A DNA stretch of 64,000 nucleotides, from contig BLJB01000438.1 in the NCBI GenBank assembly GCA_013423325.1, forward strand, positions 29,284-93,283, read 5' to 3'. Source of the stretch: Usnea hakonensis. Taxonomy: Eukaryota > Ascomycota > Lecanoromycetes > Lecanorales > Parmeliaceae. The notes beneath the pieces are model-generated. The model did no database searches, was not told where the DNA came from, and saw only the letters and a list, made by a program, of their open reading frames with translations. A program made the position numbers and the translations under genes. Below are positions 1 through 11,350 of the stretch, piece by piece. Positions within the stretch are counted from its first letter, which is position 1, and each line of letters begins with the position of its first letter.

Positions 1-3000
1 TTTGTACAAGAAAGGACTCTTCAGCAACAGAGGGCTGCTCAAGGCACCCACCCTCTAGATAGAGGAGGTGCCGTGAGTCAGCAAGGCCGTCCTCCTTCTC
101 AAATCCCCATGCACCCAGGCCAACCACTCCCACCGCAAGCAACGCCGCAACATCATGAACCGTCATTCGACCAGTTTTTGGGACAACAGCAGGAGGCTCT
201 TCGACATCAAGAAGCTGGTCAAGTCGTCGTCCCCGCAAGTCAGGGAGCTCCACCTCAGGTTCGAGGAACAGCACATCCTCAACAGCAGGGTCAATTCGGT
301 GCGAGACCAGTGCAGCCTCCCCATAATTTTCAGCAACAGCCTCCCGCAGTCTGGAGCACCCCTCAGGGTCAACACCAGAACATTCCACCGACAACTCAAC
401 CACAGATACCCCCACAGACTCCCAATGTTGCCAACATACCCGGACAGACCCCGCAGCAGCAAGCATTACAAGGGCAGCTCGGCGGTCTTGACAATAGTCG
501 TGCGCAGCGGACACCACAACAAAATCCCAACATGCCGACGCTCAATCGGCCGCTCAATCCTCCAAGCCAGGCACAGAATGCTCAGAGACAAGGCCAGCCT
601 AATCCAAAGACCGGTGCATTGAATGTTCCGAGTGGTCAACAGGCTGGTGTTGTTAATGGTCAGCCCAACGTAGGGCAGGCACCAGTACCCCCAAATGTGC
701 AGAAGTTCCACAAGTATGTATCTAGCATGCCAGAGCCTCAAAGGACAGCTTTCCTCATAGAATTGAAAAAGAGACAAGAGGGAAAAAGAGCCGAAAACGT
801 CCAAAATGCCGCCCAATCTGGTCCTTTGGGTGCACCGGTGGCTCCAATGGGTGGCCAAGGGACTAAAGCGCAATCAACACCAAAGCCAAACCCGAGTATT
901 GCTCAACCTCCGCCGAATCCCGTGAATAGACCCAATGGTCAAGCCCAGGTATCGCAGCAACCAGGGCCGCCAAATGAAGCTCGCAACCCGCAGCAAAAGT
1001 TTGCCCCGATTGCATTGGACCAGAACACAACCCGCATGATGGACGTAGTCGACTTTCCGCGAAGTCTTCTCAGCGTCGCCGGCGCGAATGCAAAGGTTCC
1101 TGAACAAATTAAAAATTGGGGGCAACTCAAGCAATGGGTGCATCAAAATTCACAGATCTTGCCTGCAGACAGTCTCCAAAAGATTGTGGGGTTGCAGAGT
1201 ATCGTCTATCAACAAAAAGTTGCGCAAAACCATCAGCAGAGGGACGCCTTGAACCAAGGACAGTCCCAGGGCAACCCCCGGCCTACACAGCCTGGCGTAG
1301 CCCCAAACAGCAGCCAAGCTCCCATGCGAGGTTCTACAGCACAGGTACAAAACTCTTCGATGCCGGTTCTGCCGCCACCAACGATGCATGAAGTAACGGC
1401 TGCACGAGCTCAGTTACCCGCTGAAGTGAAAGGAGTCAGCGACGACCAGCTCCGACAAATGATCTTGCATAAACGACAACAGGCGTATATGAAAGCTATG
1501 CAAGGTCAATCAAATCTTACTCTCCAGCAACAGCAGCTGCAGCATCAGCAGCAGCAGCAATACCAGAACTTGATTCGAAAACAACAATCACAAGGCTCAC
1601 TGCAACCAAATCCCCCCGGCCAATCAACAACGGTCCAACGCGGCCAGAATCAGCAACCTCAGCCTGGGCAGCAGTGGCCACAAACTCAGGCCGCTCAAAG
1701 AGTAAACCAGTCGAATGCGCAGCAAGCGAAGCTCCCCCAGACAGGTCGATCTGTACCTCAAGCATCGGGGCCACAACCCAATCAGAAGGGTGGTAGGCGT
1801 CCCAACACTAGCGACGATGTGGTTGAAGTCCCGGATCCGAAACTATCTCAGCAACCAATCCGTCCACCAAACATCAAGCCACCTCAACCTCAGCTTCAGC
1901 CTCCGGTAAATAATGCATCGTCACAGATGACACTGGAAAAGTATAACTCCCTCACTCCTGAGCAAAAGGCTCGTTTCCCGGATGCGCGACGTCTCCAGAT
2001 AGAGGCTGCTCAGCGTGCTCGCCCCGGCCAGAGCGTTCAGGGACAAAATCTTGCAGAAGCTGTGAATCAGAACGTTGTATCAAATCCCGGACGAGACGTA
2101 CGAGTAAACCAACTGAAGAGCGAAGTGATGAGAAACATAAAACCTCGGCAACTTGTTCCTATGAGCCCGAACACAAGAGCGCGGATGATCGAGAAGTTGA
2201 AGACCGCAGGTGTCATGTCACAACGTCTTGAACACTCTCTTCCACTATACCTGAGTCTGTCGAAAGATGAAGAGAAGACCAAAGACTTACTTAGTTCGGT
2301 ATGTAAACATATCGAAATCTTGGAATATGAAAACTGACTGTGACTAGCGCATCGCTGTGCAGCAACAACTCAAAGAGACACAGTCGGGCGACACAAACCC
2401 AGTGGACAATTTCACCATGAGTTTAGAGGAACTGGAATCCATACAGACCAAGCTACACAAATACTTTCAATTCATGATGTCGGAGGTGGCACCTGGTGGA
2501 AATCCACCGCAACAGCAACTGAGTGCTGCAAATCTCCAATCCCACCAATCACAGCAAGAAGCGCTTAACATTAAGGCAAGGCTCCAAAAAACTCATGCCA
2601 ACAATAGCAACCGACCACCTTCTGCACCAACGTCATCGCAGCCACCATTTCCAATCGGTGGTCAGCCTCCTCACGAGATTTCACAATTCAGCGTCAAAAA
2701 CGAACTCACCCAAGACAAACTGGTCCTCCCTGCCACAAAGAAAAGAAAGAACAATGTTGCTAGTCCATCAATGTCGTTGCAGGCGCCGACTCCTGCAAAG
2801 GTCGACTCTCCAGATGCCCAACGTATACCCGCCGTACATCACTTAATCAAGTGTCCTGTGGCACAGTGTGAGACTATCACAGCTGGCTTCTCAAGTAACG
2901 CTGATCTAGAAAAACACATTGCAGATTCTCATGAGCCAGTCATCAAAGATCCCCTTGACGCTGCTGCATATGCGATTGAGAGTATGCGATTAGCACTAAA

Positions 3001-3781
3001 CTTGGACCAGAATGGAAGGTCTAAGCCAATACAAGAACCAAGGGTGGAGCCGATGCAAGCGCAGGCCATGAAAACTTCATTGTCAGCTCAGGGTCAAAAC
3101 ACTGGCAAGCAGGAGGCTGCGACACCAATGAGCCGAAATCCAACCCAGACGGGGCCTTCACCATTGTCTAACCAGTTGAAGACCCCGCAGACTGCAACAA
3201 ATATGAAAACACCAGCTTCAGAGGCAAAATCAATCGGCAAAGACATCAAAGCGACTGTTCCGGCGACGTCACAATCGGCCGCAGCTCCTGACCCATGGGC
3301 CAACAGTCACGTCAAGCCTGAATGGTTCAAACAAGTCTTCTCAGGAGTTGCCGACCTCAACCGCCCAGTCTCTGATGACTTCATCGTCGACTGGCTCGAG
3401 CGCAACCCCCTCACTCCGTCCACAACCCCATCCAGCGGGATCCTGTCGAAAGGCAGCCCACACAAGAGCGATATCAGCGCAAGTGACACCCTCAATATCA
3501 ATGTCAATGCCGATGATTGGCTTCCGCCTGAATGGTTCGATGATGGCTTGCCAAGTGACATGGCCGCCTTGGAAGTTGGTGACTTGATGGATATGGACTG
3601 GGATGCCACCTTTGGAAAGCCCGACGAGGGGGTAGATGGAGAAGAAGGGGAAGAGGTACTGGCGAAGGGCAAGAGAAGGAGAGAGCGCGACCCTCTGGAG
3701 CCGAGTGAAGAGTGGTTGAAGGCGTGGGCGCCGGAGAAATATGAGGAGATGAAGAAAAAGGAGACGGAAAGGAGACGATAG
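1..3781 (+). CDS. Mediator tail subunit Med15-like coactivator (5' partial)
   Basis: The reading frame is open from base 1, so the N-terminus lies outside the window. Exons are 1-2298 and 2348-3781, giving 1,243 residues here. The intron has donor GTATGT at 2299 and branch-like CTGAC; the acceptor could be TAG at 2347 or CAG at 2362, both in frame. The protein is very rich in Gln, Pro and Asn with a poly-Gln stretch near 1530-1560. It has short conserved blocks (e.g. around 1924-2000 and 2150-2290), a C2H2-like segment (C-x5-C...H-x4-H, about 2848-2935) and an acidic aromatic C-terminus (WLPPEWFDDG). This fits fungal Med15/Gal11-type proteins, which link activators to RNA polymerase II in the nucleus. 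The KIX domain expected at the N-terminus is off-window, so the call rests on composition and the C-terminal layout. A different Gln-rich co-regulator is possible. Confidence 0.6.
2299..2347 (+). other. Spliceosomal intron of the Med15-like gene
   Basis: Donor GTATGT, branch-like CTGAC at 2333-2337 and acceptor TAG at 2347 give a 49-nt phase-0 intron. The intron itself contains an in-frame TGA, so it must be removed to join the two open frames. CAG at 2362 is an alternative acceptor that would delete five residues. Confidence 0.75.
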
Positions 3782-4356
3782 GTACGGGTGCGAGAAGGTG
3801 CAAGACTGTGGATTCCGCAACAGGACTGTGTCTCGGTCCTGGTTTCTGTCGCTTCTGACACTTCAACTCCATCACACATTTTGGGACCATAGCGATGGCG
3901 CTTGGGGTGGAGTGGGGAGGATGCTCGAGATCAATGTGTCCTTGACCTTTCTTGCATATGTGGGGTTTTCTGGGATTTTATGCTGCAACTTGCATGGTTG
4001 GACATGTCCGAGACAGAGATTTCTTTTTAAGTACGGCATACGGGTATTTCATAGATGGGGATTTTCATAGAGCGTTACTTATTTATCAACAATTGAAAAG
4101 TATCACAATTAGACTGTGTTCTTGTTGTATCGTGTCGGTCGAGCTAGAGTAGATTCATCTTTTTTTTTGCACACGCGCTCCTCAGACAGCAGGTTACTTA
4201 CTTACTTATATACTTTGTTGTACATTCCCCTCGGATTCCACGTACGTCTACTTCCGTACTCCTTCTCCTACTCCTACCACCCATCATAGAGGTCAGGTCA
4301 GGTCTTTGTACAAATCATACACAAGCTCAATTGCAGGCCGAAAAATTCGTCGTGAT

Positions 4357-4380
4357 TGTCTGTCTGTCTGTCTGTCTGTC
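4357..4380 (+). repeat. (TGTC)6 microsatellite
   Basis: Six perfect TGTC units in the intergenic stretch between the convergent genes. Confidence 0.9.
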
Positions 4381-4451
4381 TTATGAAGTATCCTCACACT
4401 CTCTACATCTAACTAACGTAGCAGCCAGCCTTGTGCATCAGCCAGCACACC

Positions 4452-4482
4452 TCCCTTCCCTTCCCTTCCCTTCCCTTCCCTT
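4452..4482 (+). repeat. (CCCTT)n microsatellite
   Basis: About six units of the pentamer CCCTT on the + strand, just downstream of the TGTC repeat. Confidence 0.9.
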
Positions 4483-4942
4483 CTCTACAATAAGCGTCCC
4501 TCCCTGCGCTACGATTGGAATTAGAGGGTTGTGAGTGAGTGCAGCTAGGTATGTTGTAGCTAATTTTGAACGCATTACGTGGCCAATGATTTCGGAGTTC
4601 TTGGGTCTCGCGTTTGGGTGTTGGATGCTCTGACTTGCGTGCGATCGTCGGTTTTTCCTCTCATGTTTGGATTGGATTTTTTTTCTCTCTTGGTTTCAAG
4701 GAAGATGGCGGTTTGCATCTGATGTTTTATTTCTTGGGATTGTTTGGACGGCTTTAGTATGTGGTAGTCAGGCGGGGGGATTTTTGATGCTTCGGCTGTT
4801 GGGCAGTCGTTGCTCCTGGAGTGATAAGTGGGGAGATAGCACGGCTTGCACAAATGAGCGAGGAAGCGTCGGGGTCAGGTATGGCGAGGAAACACCAGAC
4901 GGTCAAGAACGTGCCGGGCTTTCGGGGGGCGGCCGTGAGCTA

Positions 4943-6328
4943 TCATGAATGCTCAATCGGTTCCTCTGCTAGCAACGCCTCGTCTTTGCGCTTCTTGATG
5001 CATGACTTCAGAGGCGGCCGGACGATGTCGTTGAACAGGAATGTGCCGTAGACTAGGAGAGCGAAGCCGAGTATCTGCAGCCATTTGAATGTTTCCCACC
5101 CCAGTCCTAGCGAAACTATCCAGATGAAGAGCGTCCGGCATGTGTCGATCGTTGATCTCGCAGTCGCACTCACTGTCCTTGTTACGGATAGACCGAAGAA
5201 ATTGAAGCCGCCGATGCTGATCATGATTAGTACGCTTGAAACAGCGATGGCTTTGTTGTGTGTCATTTCCCGCCATCCCTCTTCTGCGTCGAAATAGCCG
5301 TTTCGTCCTTGCTCGGTCCGTCCGACAACCAAGTGTAGTATTATCATGCCTATGATCGTCACGGTGAAGCCGAAGAGCCCTTCCCAGCCCACCACTTTCA
5401 GAGGTTCCAATGCGTATTGTTCTAGGATCCATTCTTCTAGGACGAATTGAGTGGCAGTAAAGATTTGAGCAAGCGCAATCATCAGGACGCCGATGATTGT
5501 CCAGAGGGCTTCTGGGGTCTTGGCTGTGATTACTATGTCCTCGACCGCTGCTCGGGCGAAAAGGAGTCCTGTATGAATCATGGAGTTTGGTTCTGGCTGC
5601 GCTTGTGGGTTGGGAGCAATGGCGCCTGCTAGACCGACGATAGCGACGCCGAGGACCACGACGAATAGGGCCGACCATTGGTATAGAGCAAGCTTCCGGT
5701 GGAGAAATATGACGCTGAAGAGCCCAACAAAAAGGACCAAGGCTCCGCGTGTCATCTGGTAAATACTAGCAGCCACGAACAGCAACCCCACATTCATCAG
5801 TGTCGTTCCTGCAATATCGCAGCATGCGGGCAGTGCAAGTAGTACAACTCTCCACCCAACCAGTTCCCTTCTGTTTTCCGAATTGGATACCAATGACTTG
5901 GCGACGGGGTTCGCAGCTTCGAGCGCAGAGAATGATGCACTCATCCGCTCCTGGTCTTCATCTTCATCGGACTCGATGCCCGAGTCGTGATCGTCGAGGG
6001 CCGTGTAGCCGCCGGCAAAAAGCGGGGAGGAAGCACGCGAGAAGTAGCGTTTATAGAGGTAGTGGCCGAAAACGACGAGCCAGCAGGCGGCTTCGCCGAT
6101 GAACATTTGCGCGGTTTGGATTACGGGCATGGAAAATCGACGAATGTCGGAGGGGTCGGAGGAATCGCAGTTGGCGACGCATTGGAGGTCCTGAGATGTG
6201 TCAGTCTTGGAAAGGCATGATAGCAGGGGATTTGGATGATGTACCTGATACTTTGACAGCAGGGTATTGCAGACGCCTGTCAACAGCATCATGGCGACGA
6301 GGAAGGGGACCATGACTTGACTCGGCAT
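4943..6328 (-). CDS. SLC35F6-like drug/metabolite-superfamily transporter
   Basis: Exons are 6245-6328 and 4943-6190, giving 443 residues. I chose ATG at 6328 (MPSQVMV) because it opens directly into the first membrane segment. The family-typical block FLVAMMLLTGVCNTLLSKYQ resembles the start of animal SLC35F6. About ten hydrophobic segments follow, with an acidic cytosolic loop (residues near 110-140) and a short polar C-terminus. DMT/SLC35 proteins are integral membrane carriers; SLC35F6 relatives sit in lysosomal, endosomal or mitochondrial membranes and their substrate is not settled. The 54-nt intron (6191-6244) is a multiple of three without a stop, so an unspliced reading stays open. 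It is recognised by GTACAT, branch CTGAC and acceptor TCTCAG. Confidence 0.85.
   Translation of the reverse strand: MPSQVMVPFLVAMMLLTGVCNTLLSKYQVHHPNPLLSCLSKTDTSQDLQCVANCDSSDPSDIRRFSMPVIQTAQMFIGEAACWLVVFGHYLYKRYFSRASSPLFAGGYTALDDHDSGIESDEDEDQERMSASFSALEAANPVAKSLVSNSENRRELVGWRVVLLALPACCDIAGTTLMNVGLLFVAASIYQMTRGALVLFVGLFSVIFLHRKLALYQWSALFVVVLGVAIVGLAGAIAPNPQAQPEPNSMIHTGLLFARAAVEDIVITAKTPEALWTIIGVLMIALAQIFTATQFVLEEWILEQYALEPLKVVGWEGLFGFTVTIIGMIILHLVVGRTEQGRNGYFDAEEGWREMTHNKAIAVSSVLIMISIGGFNFFGLSVTRTVSATARSTIDTCRTLFIWIVSLGLGWETFKWLQILGFALLVYGTFLFNDIVRPPLKSCIKKRKDEALLAEEPIEHS
6191..6244 (-). other. Stop-free, in-frame intron (54 nt)
   Basis: Splice signals are GTACAT...CTGAC...CAG. Removing it joins TLLSKYQ directly to DLQCVANC, matching the spacing in SLC35F6-type proteins. 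The 18 residues it would encode do not resemble the family. Confidence 0.75.
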
Positions 6329-6751
6329 GATTGCTGATGCTGGATAAGGTGATTGCGACAGGCGCTTTTTCGAGATGCTGAGAATGATTGAGACGGAGAA
6401 GAGATATGTAGTGTTCAGGGTGAGGTTGAGGTTCAGGTTCAAGGTTCTCGTGGTATGATCAGATGGTCCTTTACGAATACGCTCTAGTTCGATTTATACC
6501 CTCCGAAGTTTAACCGAGTGCTGCCCTACTGTAAATATTCAGTCACTCGTGTAAAACACCAAGATTCGAAAAAGAAATAGCAATTCGGTCATCTAACTAT
6601 ACAGCACCCTCTTGGAGCTACCAAAAGCCCGTCCGTTTCCATGCATTTGTTGCAAATCAAGTAGCAACTAGCGAGCCCAAGGCTGCCCTCTATCAGACCA
6701 AAGAAGTTTAAAGCATACAGTGACGAACCCAGTCCTCCAGAATCGTCATCA

Positions 6752-7937
6752 TCATCGTTCTTCTCTTAGCCCCAGCAACCCAATTGCCGCGTTTCCTCGA
6801 ACGGCGCTACTCGTCAGGTTATCTTCATCCTCGTAGCGTCTCTTAGATATTCGTTCGACGCTGCCAGGTGGGCTGCTCAGCTGTCGCTGGCCAGTCGGTG
6901 CTCTGTGCCGTGGCAATGCCGGTGTCCTAAATACCTCTGACCTGTCTTTCTGGGCACTCTGGTCTGGTGAGCATCGGGGTGATGAGAGGTCCTGCTGTCG
7001 TGAAATCATCCGTGAAGAAAAGGCTGTGGGACGCAGGATAGGTGCTGGGAGTAATTTAGGTAATGACGGCTGCTCATCCGGTGGTGATGTGGAACTTTGG
7101 GGTCGAGGTCCCTCCTTTGGCGATATCCGAAGTTGCGATAGAGGAAGATTGGTCTGGTTCGTTTGGACTTTGAAGTGTGCCAGCCGCAGTCGGAGTCGCA
7201 GCGTCTCGGCATGCTGGAGATGAGTTAGCGGCGTCGATGACTCCGATGGAGACAATGACTCACCTGACTTATCCTCGACCGCAATGGCTGCGTCACCTCT
7301 GTAGCCGCAGTCTGCTGAGATACCATCGTATCGTCCGGATCGAAGTCAACAACTGAAGACATGGCAGAGTCCTTGTAGCTATTTTGTGAGTCGCCCTCGC
7401 CCATCTCTTCTGCCCGCTCCTCCGTGATCTTTTCTGCTTGCATATATGTGGCGGACGGATAGACAGACATGGCTCCGGAAAGCGCGGGCTGAGTCTGGCA
7501 TGAAAGATAAGCAGAGGTGCCATGAAAACCAAGGGAAAGCATGGCTTACCTGTCCAGATGGACCGTCATCTTTCAGGGTACTTTGAGAGCGGGCGGGTGA
7601 CACTCGATGTACGGACATGGCTCCAGAAAGCGCGTGCTGAGTCTGGCACAGAAGGTAATTAGAAGTGCCGTTAAAACAAGAGGAAAGGGTGGCTTACCTG
7701 TCCAGGTGGAGCATCGTCTTTCAGGGTACTTTGAGAGCGGGCAGGTGACACTCGGACGCGAGAGGTAGGTTGGGCGAATTCCGGCTCTTCCACTTCATGT
7801 ATCTGCCTTTTCTGGCCTATCGATGCCTTACGCATTGCGGTTATGCTGGGGGGAGTGCTGAACGTGTTGACAGGGAGGTCAACAAGAGCGCGACGGGATG
7901 GTGTGGTCTGTGCCATATCCAAGAGTCTGTCATCCAT
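6752..7937 (-). CDS. Whi5/Nrm1-like G1/S transcriptional repressor
   Basis: Predicted exons are 7698-7937, 7550-7636, 7264-7488 and 6752-7213, giving 337 residues; all introns are phase 0. The start of exon 4 carries LRLRLRLAHFKVQTNQT, which resembles the GTB motif by which Whi5 and Nrm1 bind SBF/MBF and hold back G1/S genes in the nucleus. The rest is low complexity with many SP and TP sites (TPSRR, TPPS, VSPARS), as expected of a CDK target. Exon 2 and the intron after it are a near-copy of the end of exon 1, intron 1 and its flank, so the VSPARSQSTLKDD block and the following (P/S)GQ occur twice. ATG at 7937 is used; ATG at 7916 is an alternative. Function is inferred from the one motif. 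Confidence 0.6.
7489..7760 (-). repeat. Tandem exon-intron duplication in the Whi5-like gene
   Basis: Two adjacent units of about 148 bp share most bases. Each carries the coding block for SPARSQSTLKDD, a GTAAGCC donor, a 55-60 nt intron and the CCAGACTCAG acceptor followed by codons for ALSGAMSV. Corresponding donors lie at 7697 and 7549. Confidence 0.85.
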
Positions 7938-8966
7938 CAGTTTACTAATGCTAGAGCTTGAGCAACTGTCTGCATTGATTGGGAGCAGAAGCGTACCGCG
8001 GATGGCTGGTGAGAGCGTGGGGAAAAGCAGATGGAAGATAGAGCCTACCCGGTGCCTTTTCTATAATTCATGAACAGCTATGCGACTGAAGTAAGTGATG
8101 CTGTCGAATGAATATGAGATAGCCGCCGAGTACAGCGCGTACGCGAGCTGTTGGGTGTAAACAAGCACGTAGAGATGTTGTTCTCGCGTTGTATAGATGC
8201 ATCTGAAGCTTTAGTTTTAGCCCTCAGATCGCGAGAATCATCATCACGGACAAACGGGAAATCTTCGGCCCGATCTAATTAGCGTCAGTGATTCAGCTAG
8301 TCGCATCCTGTGCAACTTTGTCCACCTATCTCTTTCTTTGCCCAACTCACAACAGTGAGCTCTTTCATGTCAAGAATTTCTTTGCATTCAATTTGGGATA
8401 CCATCAGGTAATATTGTGAAAGGAAGTAAGCACACAAAAGATACAAGTACCTGCAACCTAGCTAAGTCCTGCTTCTGTACATTCACCCCACACTCCTTGG
8501 TATGGCCGCTGCTGCTTTGCTTGGTGCAGGTGTCGCCGGACTCGCTCAAGATTGGCAGTTCCATGATCCCAGCCGACCTTCTCTAGCCTTCTACTCTATA
8601 CATATAGTAGAGTAAGAGTTGCATAGATTCCTAGGCAAGTTTGGCCCAAGGAACATGATTCATCCATCTCTCTTAAAAAAGCTTGTACCAAAATCCTCCC
8701 TTATGGTCGTTATCCCTTTTTCCTCATTCAGTCCTCCCTTGACCCTTTCCACCTGTCAATCGACCTTGATTTCTACCGCCCTCACTCTAGAGTAGATCCT
8801 TGATCGACTCACGATAGCCACTTACAGTGTCGGTTGACCTTTCATGCCTGTTGAAATTATTATCTATTCTTCCCTGTCTTGCGCTACTACAAGGGTTGTC
8901 CACTATCATCACACCCCAGCCCCTCCACCCCATCCCCGGCTCCTCACCCACGAGCCGTGACCCTGG
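7938..8966. other. Intergenic region upstream of the Whi5-like gene
   Basis: No gene is supported here. It holds the promoter of the Whi5-like gene and the 3' flank of the secreted-protein gene. A short inverted repeat (TACTCTA...TAGAGTA) lies near 8590-8613; its role is unknown. Confidence 0.5.
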
Positions 8967-9539
8967 TCACTCCGACGCGGTCCCATTCCAAGCCTCCCCA
9001 AATTCAGGCCCTGAACCATGATGCGGCTTCAAGAACGACACCTTAATCTTGTTCCCTTCCCCCATCAACATCCACCCTGCCACTCGCTCCGGCCCCCCGC
9101 TCGACGATCTCCGGCACAAAACAGACAAATGATCAAGGGTAAGCTTCACAGCCATCCAGCTGCTCGCCACCCTTGCCCGCGGCTCAAGTTCCACCTTCAC
9201 CCGGCACTGGCCGAACTTTTCGACCCTAGGGAGTCGCCACACGTCGTTGTATCCCGAAGTGTGAAATGTGCCACTACTGTCGGTGCTGGGGAGTTCTCGG
9301 ACTGCGCGGTAGCATTCGGCCCAAGTTGGGCGCCTATCGGTGCGCATGAAGCGCTTCTCTGAACATTTGTAGGTTCCAGCGGTGTCGGTAATTGTTTGAT
9401 TAGAGGAGTTGGTGAGAAGGGTGGTGTCGTTGAAGTTTAGAAGTTGTGGGGTCCATGGTGGAGGGGCTGCTGAGAATACGAGAGCCACGAGCGTTAGAAG
9501 AACGGTTAGTGAGCGGTAAGATATTATTGCTCCGATCAT
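8967..9539 (-). CDS. Small secreted protein, uncharacterised
   Basis: Single-exon frame of 190 residues starting at ATG 9539. The N-terminus is a clear signal peptide: a basic residue, a hydrophobic core (LTVLLTLVALVFSA) and a likely cut before APPPW. The mature part has N-glycosylation sequons (NDT, NSS, NQT) and conserved-looking Cys and Trp positions: C-x13-W-x2-C, a second W-x-LP block, then Cys in GQCRV and VLC. This pattern resembles fungal secreted proteins of unknown function that I cannot name. It probably acts in the cell wall or outside the cell. Confidence 0.75.
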   Translation of the reverse strand: MIGAIISYRSLTVLLTLVALVFSAAPPPWTPQLLNFNDTTLLTNSSNQTITDTAGTYKCSEKRFMRTDRRPTWAECYRAVRELPSTDSSGTFHTSGYNDVWRLPRVEKFGQCRVKVELEPRARVASSWMAVKLTLDHLSVLCRRSSSGGPERVAGWMLMGEGNKIKVSFLKPHHGSGPEFGEAWNGTASE

Positions 9540-10872
9540 TTTTGTCGATTGTGAGATGCTTGTACGGGGTCAGCTGATGAATTGATAGGGAAAGATGCTG
9601 TGTACACGAGATCAATTACTCTTTTCGGATGCATATGGATAAGATCTCATTTCGTGGGACAACTGCTTCTATGTATAGTGTGTAGATACTCTGCATGGCG
9701 CATAGTGAATGATCGGCTGTATGACGGAGCGCTTACCGCGCTCCTTCTTCCAGATCATGTGTGATGACTCGATGAGTAGTGGCAGCCGCACCATATGCGT
9801 TGCACCAGTGGTACTGGTGGGCGAAACGTGGCTGCGTGTGGCTGCTATTTGTATATGCGCAAGCTACACGCGTCCCCATAACCTCGGCGATGAGTCGTGC
9901 GCCTCTAGCCCAACATCAGATCCGGAAATACATATTTCGTCATCTTATCGTGATTCTAGACCCTTAACGCAAGGATAGGGTCGTATAAGAGACCTCGAAG
10001 CCCCAGTTACGTGATGGAATCGAGGCGGAGCACTTCGGTCAGGTTTTGATTCTCGGAAGCGACAATAGGATTTTTAAGAGGTTTCAAGACACGAAAGTCG
10101 CGTGCTCAGCCTCGGGTCGCTACCAGGCTCATGCCATGTGAGCTCGGAAAGCTGAGAGGTGGGGGTCCTTGGTGTTATAGTAGGGAGTCGAGTTTGAGAG
10201 GCTTTCTTTAGAAGTCGCTATGCATGACATAGCAAGCCCTCTGGCACCACGTCACACTTGCGATTTGAGACTTTGCTTGTCGCCGTGGTTGCTTAGTGTC
10301 GATTCATGCGATCGAGTATACCTTGATCTTGTGCCTGATAGCTAATAACAGACATCTTGACTGGCGGTTCTGCCTGAATGAGTACCTAGCAGCAGAGAGG
10401 GAAACAACCCTTTTTGGTGGGCTATGGCATGGAAAGTCGCATTACGACTTTTCTTGAAAACGTCGAGAGAAATGAAGCTCACGTGGTGAACTCCGACCAT
10501 AACGAGTCTTGTCCCATTCTTGCACTGTATTGAAGTTTGAAGCGTCCGTTTTTGGTCTTCTGCAAGCGGGACACTGCCATTCTTTACAATCTTGGATGAA
10601 AGCCAGCTGAGCCTCTTAGGCTATCCTCGCTGGTGAGTCTGCGTTGCCTTCTTTGGCAGAGATGCTCGTCGCGCAACCAAATCGTCGGCATCGGCCGTTG
10701 ACATCTCCTGCCTCTCACTACGCCGAACTCCACCGATGCCGGCATGGTACTTCTCGAGCTACTACCTCGCCTATCTAATGCTATCCGTCAGCTTCCAAAA
10801 GGAAGTCTTGAAGTTCTGCTTTGATTCTTCCAGCGACTTCTCATCTGCAGTAGAATGAGTTATCCTCCGTGG
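9540..10872. other. Gene-poor intergenic region
   Basis: I see no supported gene. Frames near 9582-9978 are short, lack signal peptides or motifs, and overlap in several phases. Confidence 0.5.
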
Positions 10873-11350
10873 TCAAACCCTGTCGTGTGGCGTCGAAGTG
10901 ATTTCGCAAGGTTTTCGACTCTCAACCATCACTTTCCATGATCGTGGCTTCTTCGTCGTTGTCCGTGTTCTCTTCATATTTATGCTCTCTTCATATTTAT
11001 GCTCATAGGAATGAATGGGCGACTCTCCTTCTCCGCTGCTGAAGAGATCGCTGTCCTGCAAGAATACACGGTGGACCACTGCAATCCATCTCGGTACAAC
11101 GCATATCATTTCCCAGTCGACCATTCCGGTAATCTTGTAATAATCAGGGCTCACGGGAATACTACTTGTGTTCAGATCGTGCTCTTGCAGTATAAAACCG
11201 TGCTTTGGCTCTCAACGCTAGCAGATCTGCGGCAAAAGTGCACGACAAAGGTCTTCCATGGCAGGCGCTTCTTCCTCAAAATCGTCTTCTTCGTAGCCTT
11301 CTTCGGACAAGCAGTCCGCCCTAGTGCGTTATCGAGCGGCCGTGCCTTAC
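10873..11350 (-). pseudogene. Decayed APH-family kinase-like gene
   Basis: On the minus strand, from about 11200 down, the frame reads a catalytic-loop-like block (LQEHDLNTSSI) followed by SPDYYKITGMVDWEM, ICVVPRWIA and FLQDSDLF. This is the order seen in fungal aminoglycoside-phosphotransferase-fold proteins: HGDLN-type loop, then a DFG-like IVDWE motif. The usual H-G-D is altered to E-H-D, the upstream frame ends in a stop near 11215, and the rest of the N-terminal lobe can only be followed in pieces in other frames. These proteins act on small molecules or are of unknown role. I read it as a relict; the upstream limit is approximate. Confidence 0.5.

Larger units (their letters stand above)
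3782..4942. other. Intergenic region, convergent 3' ends
   Basis: This lies between the stop of the Med15-like gene (+) and the stop of the transporter gene (-), so it should hold both 3' UTRs. It contains two microsatellites. I see no convincing coding segment; the short frames here lack recognisable features. Confidence 0.6.

Noticed and set aside
3307..3879. Open minus-strand frames opposite the Med15-like C-terminus
   Set aside because: They are shadows of the plus-strand coding sequence with no motif or start context.
9018..9362. Plus-strand frame of 114 residues
   Set aside because: It lies antisense to the secreted-protein gene, which has a clear signal peptide and Cys pattern.
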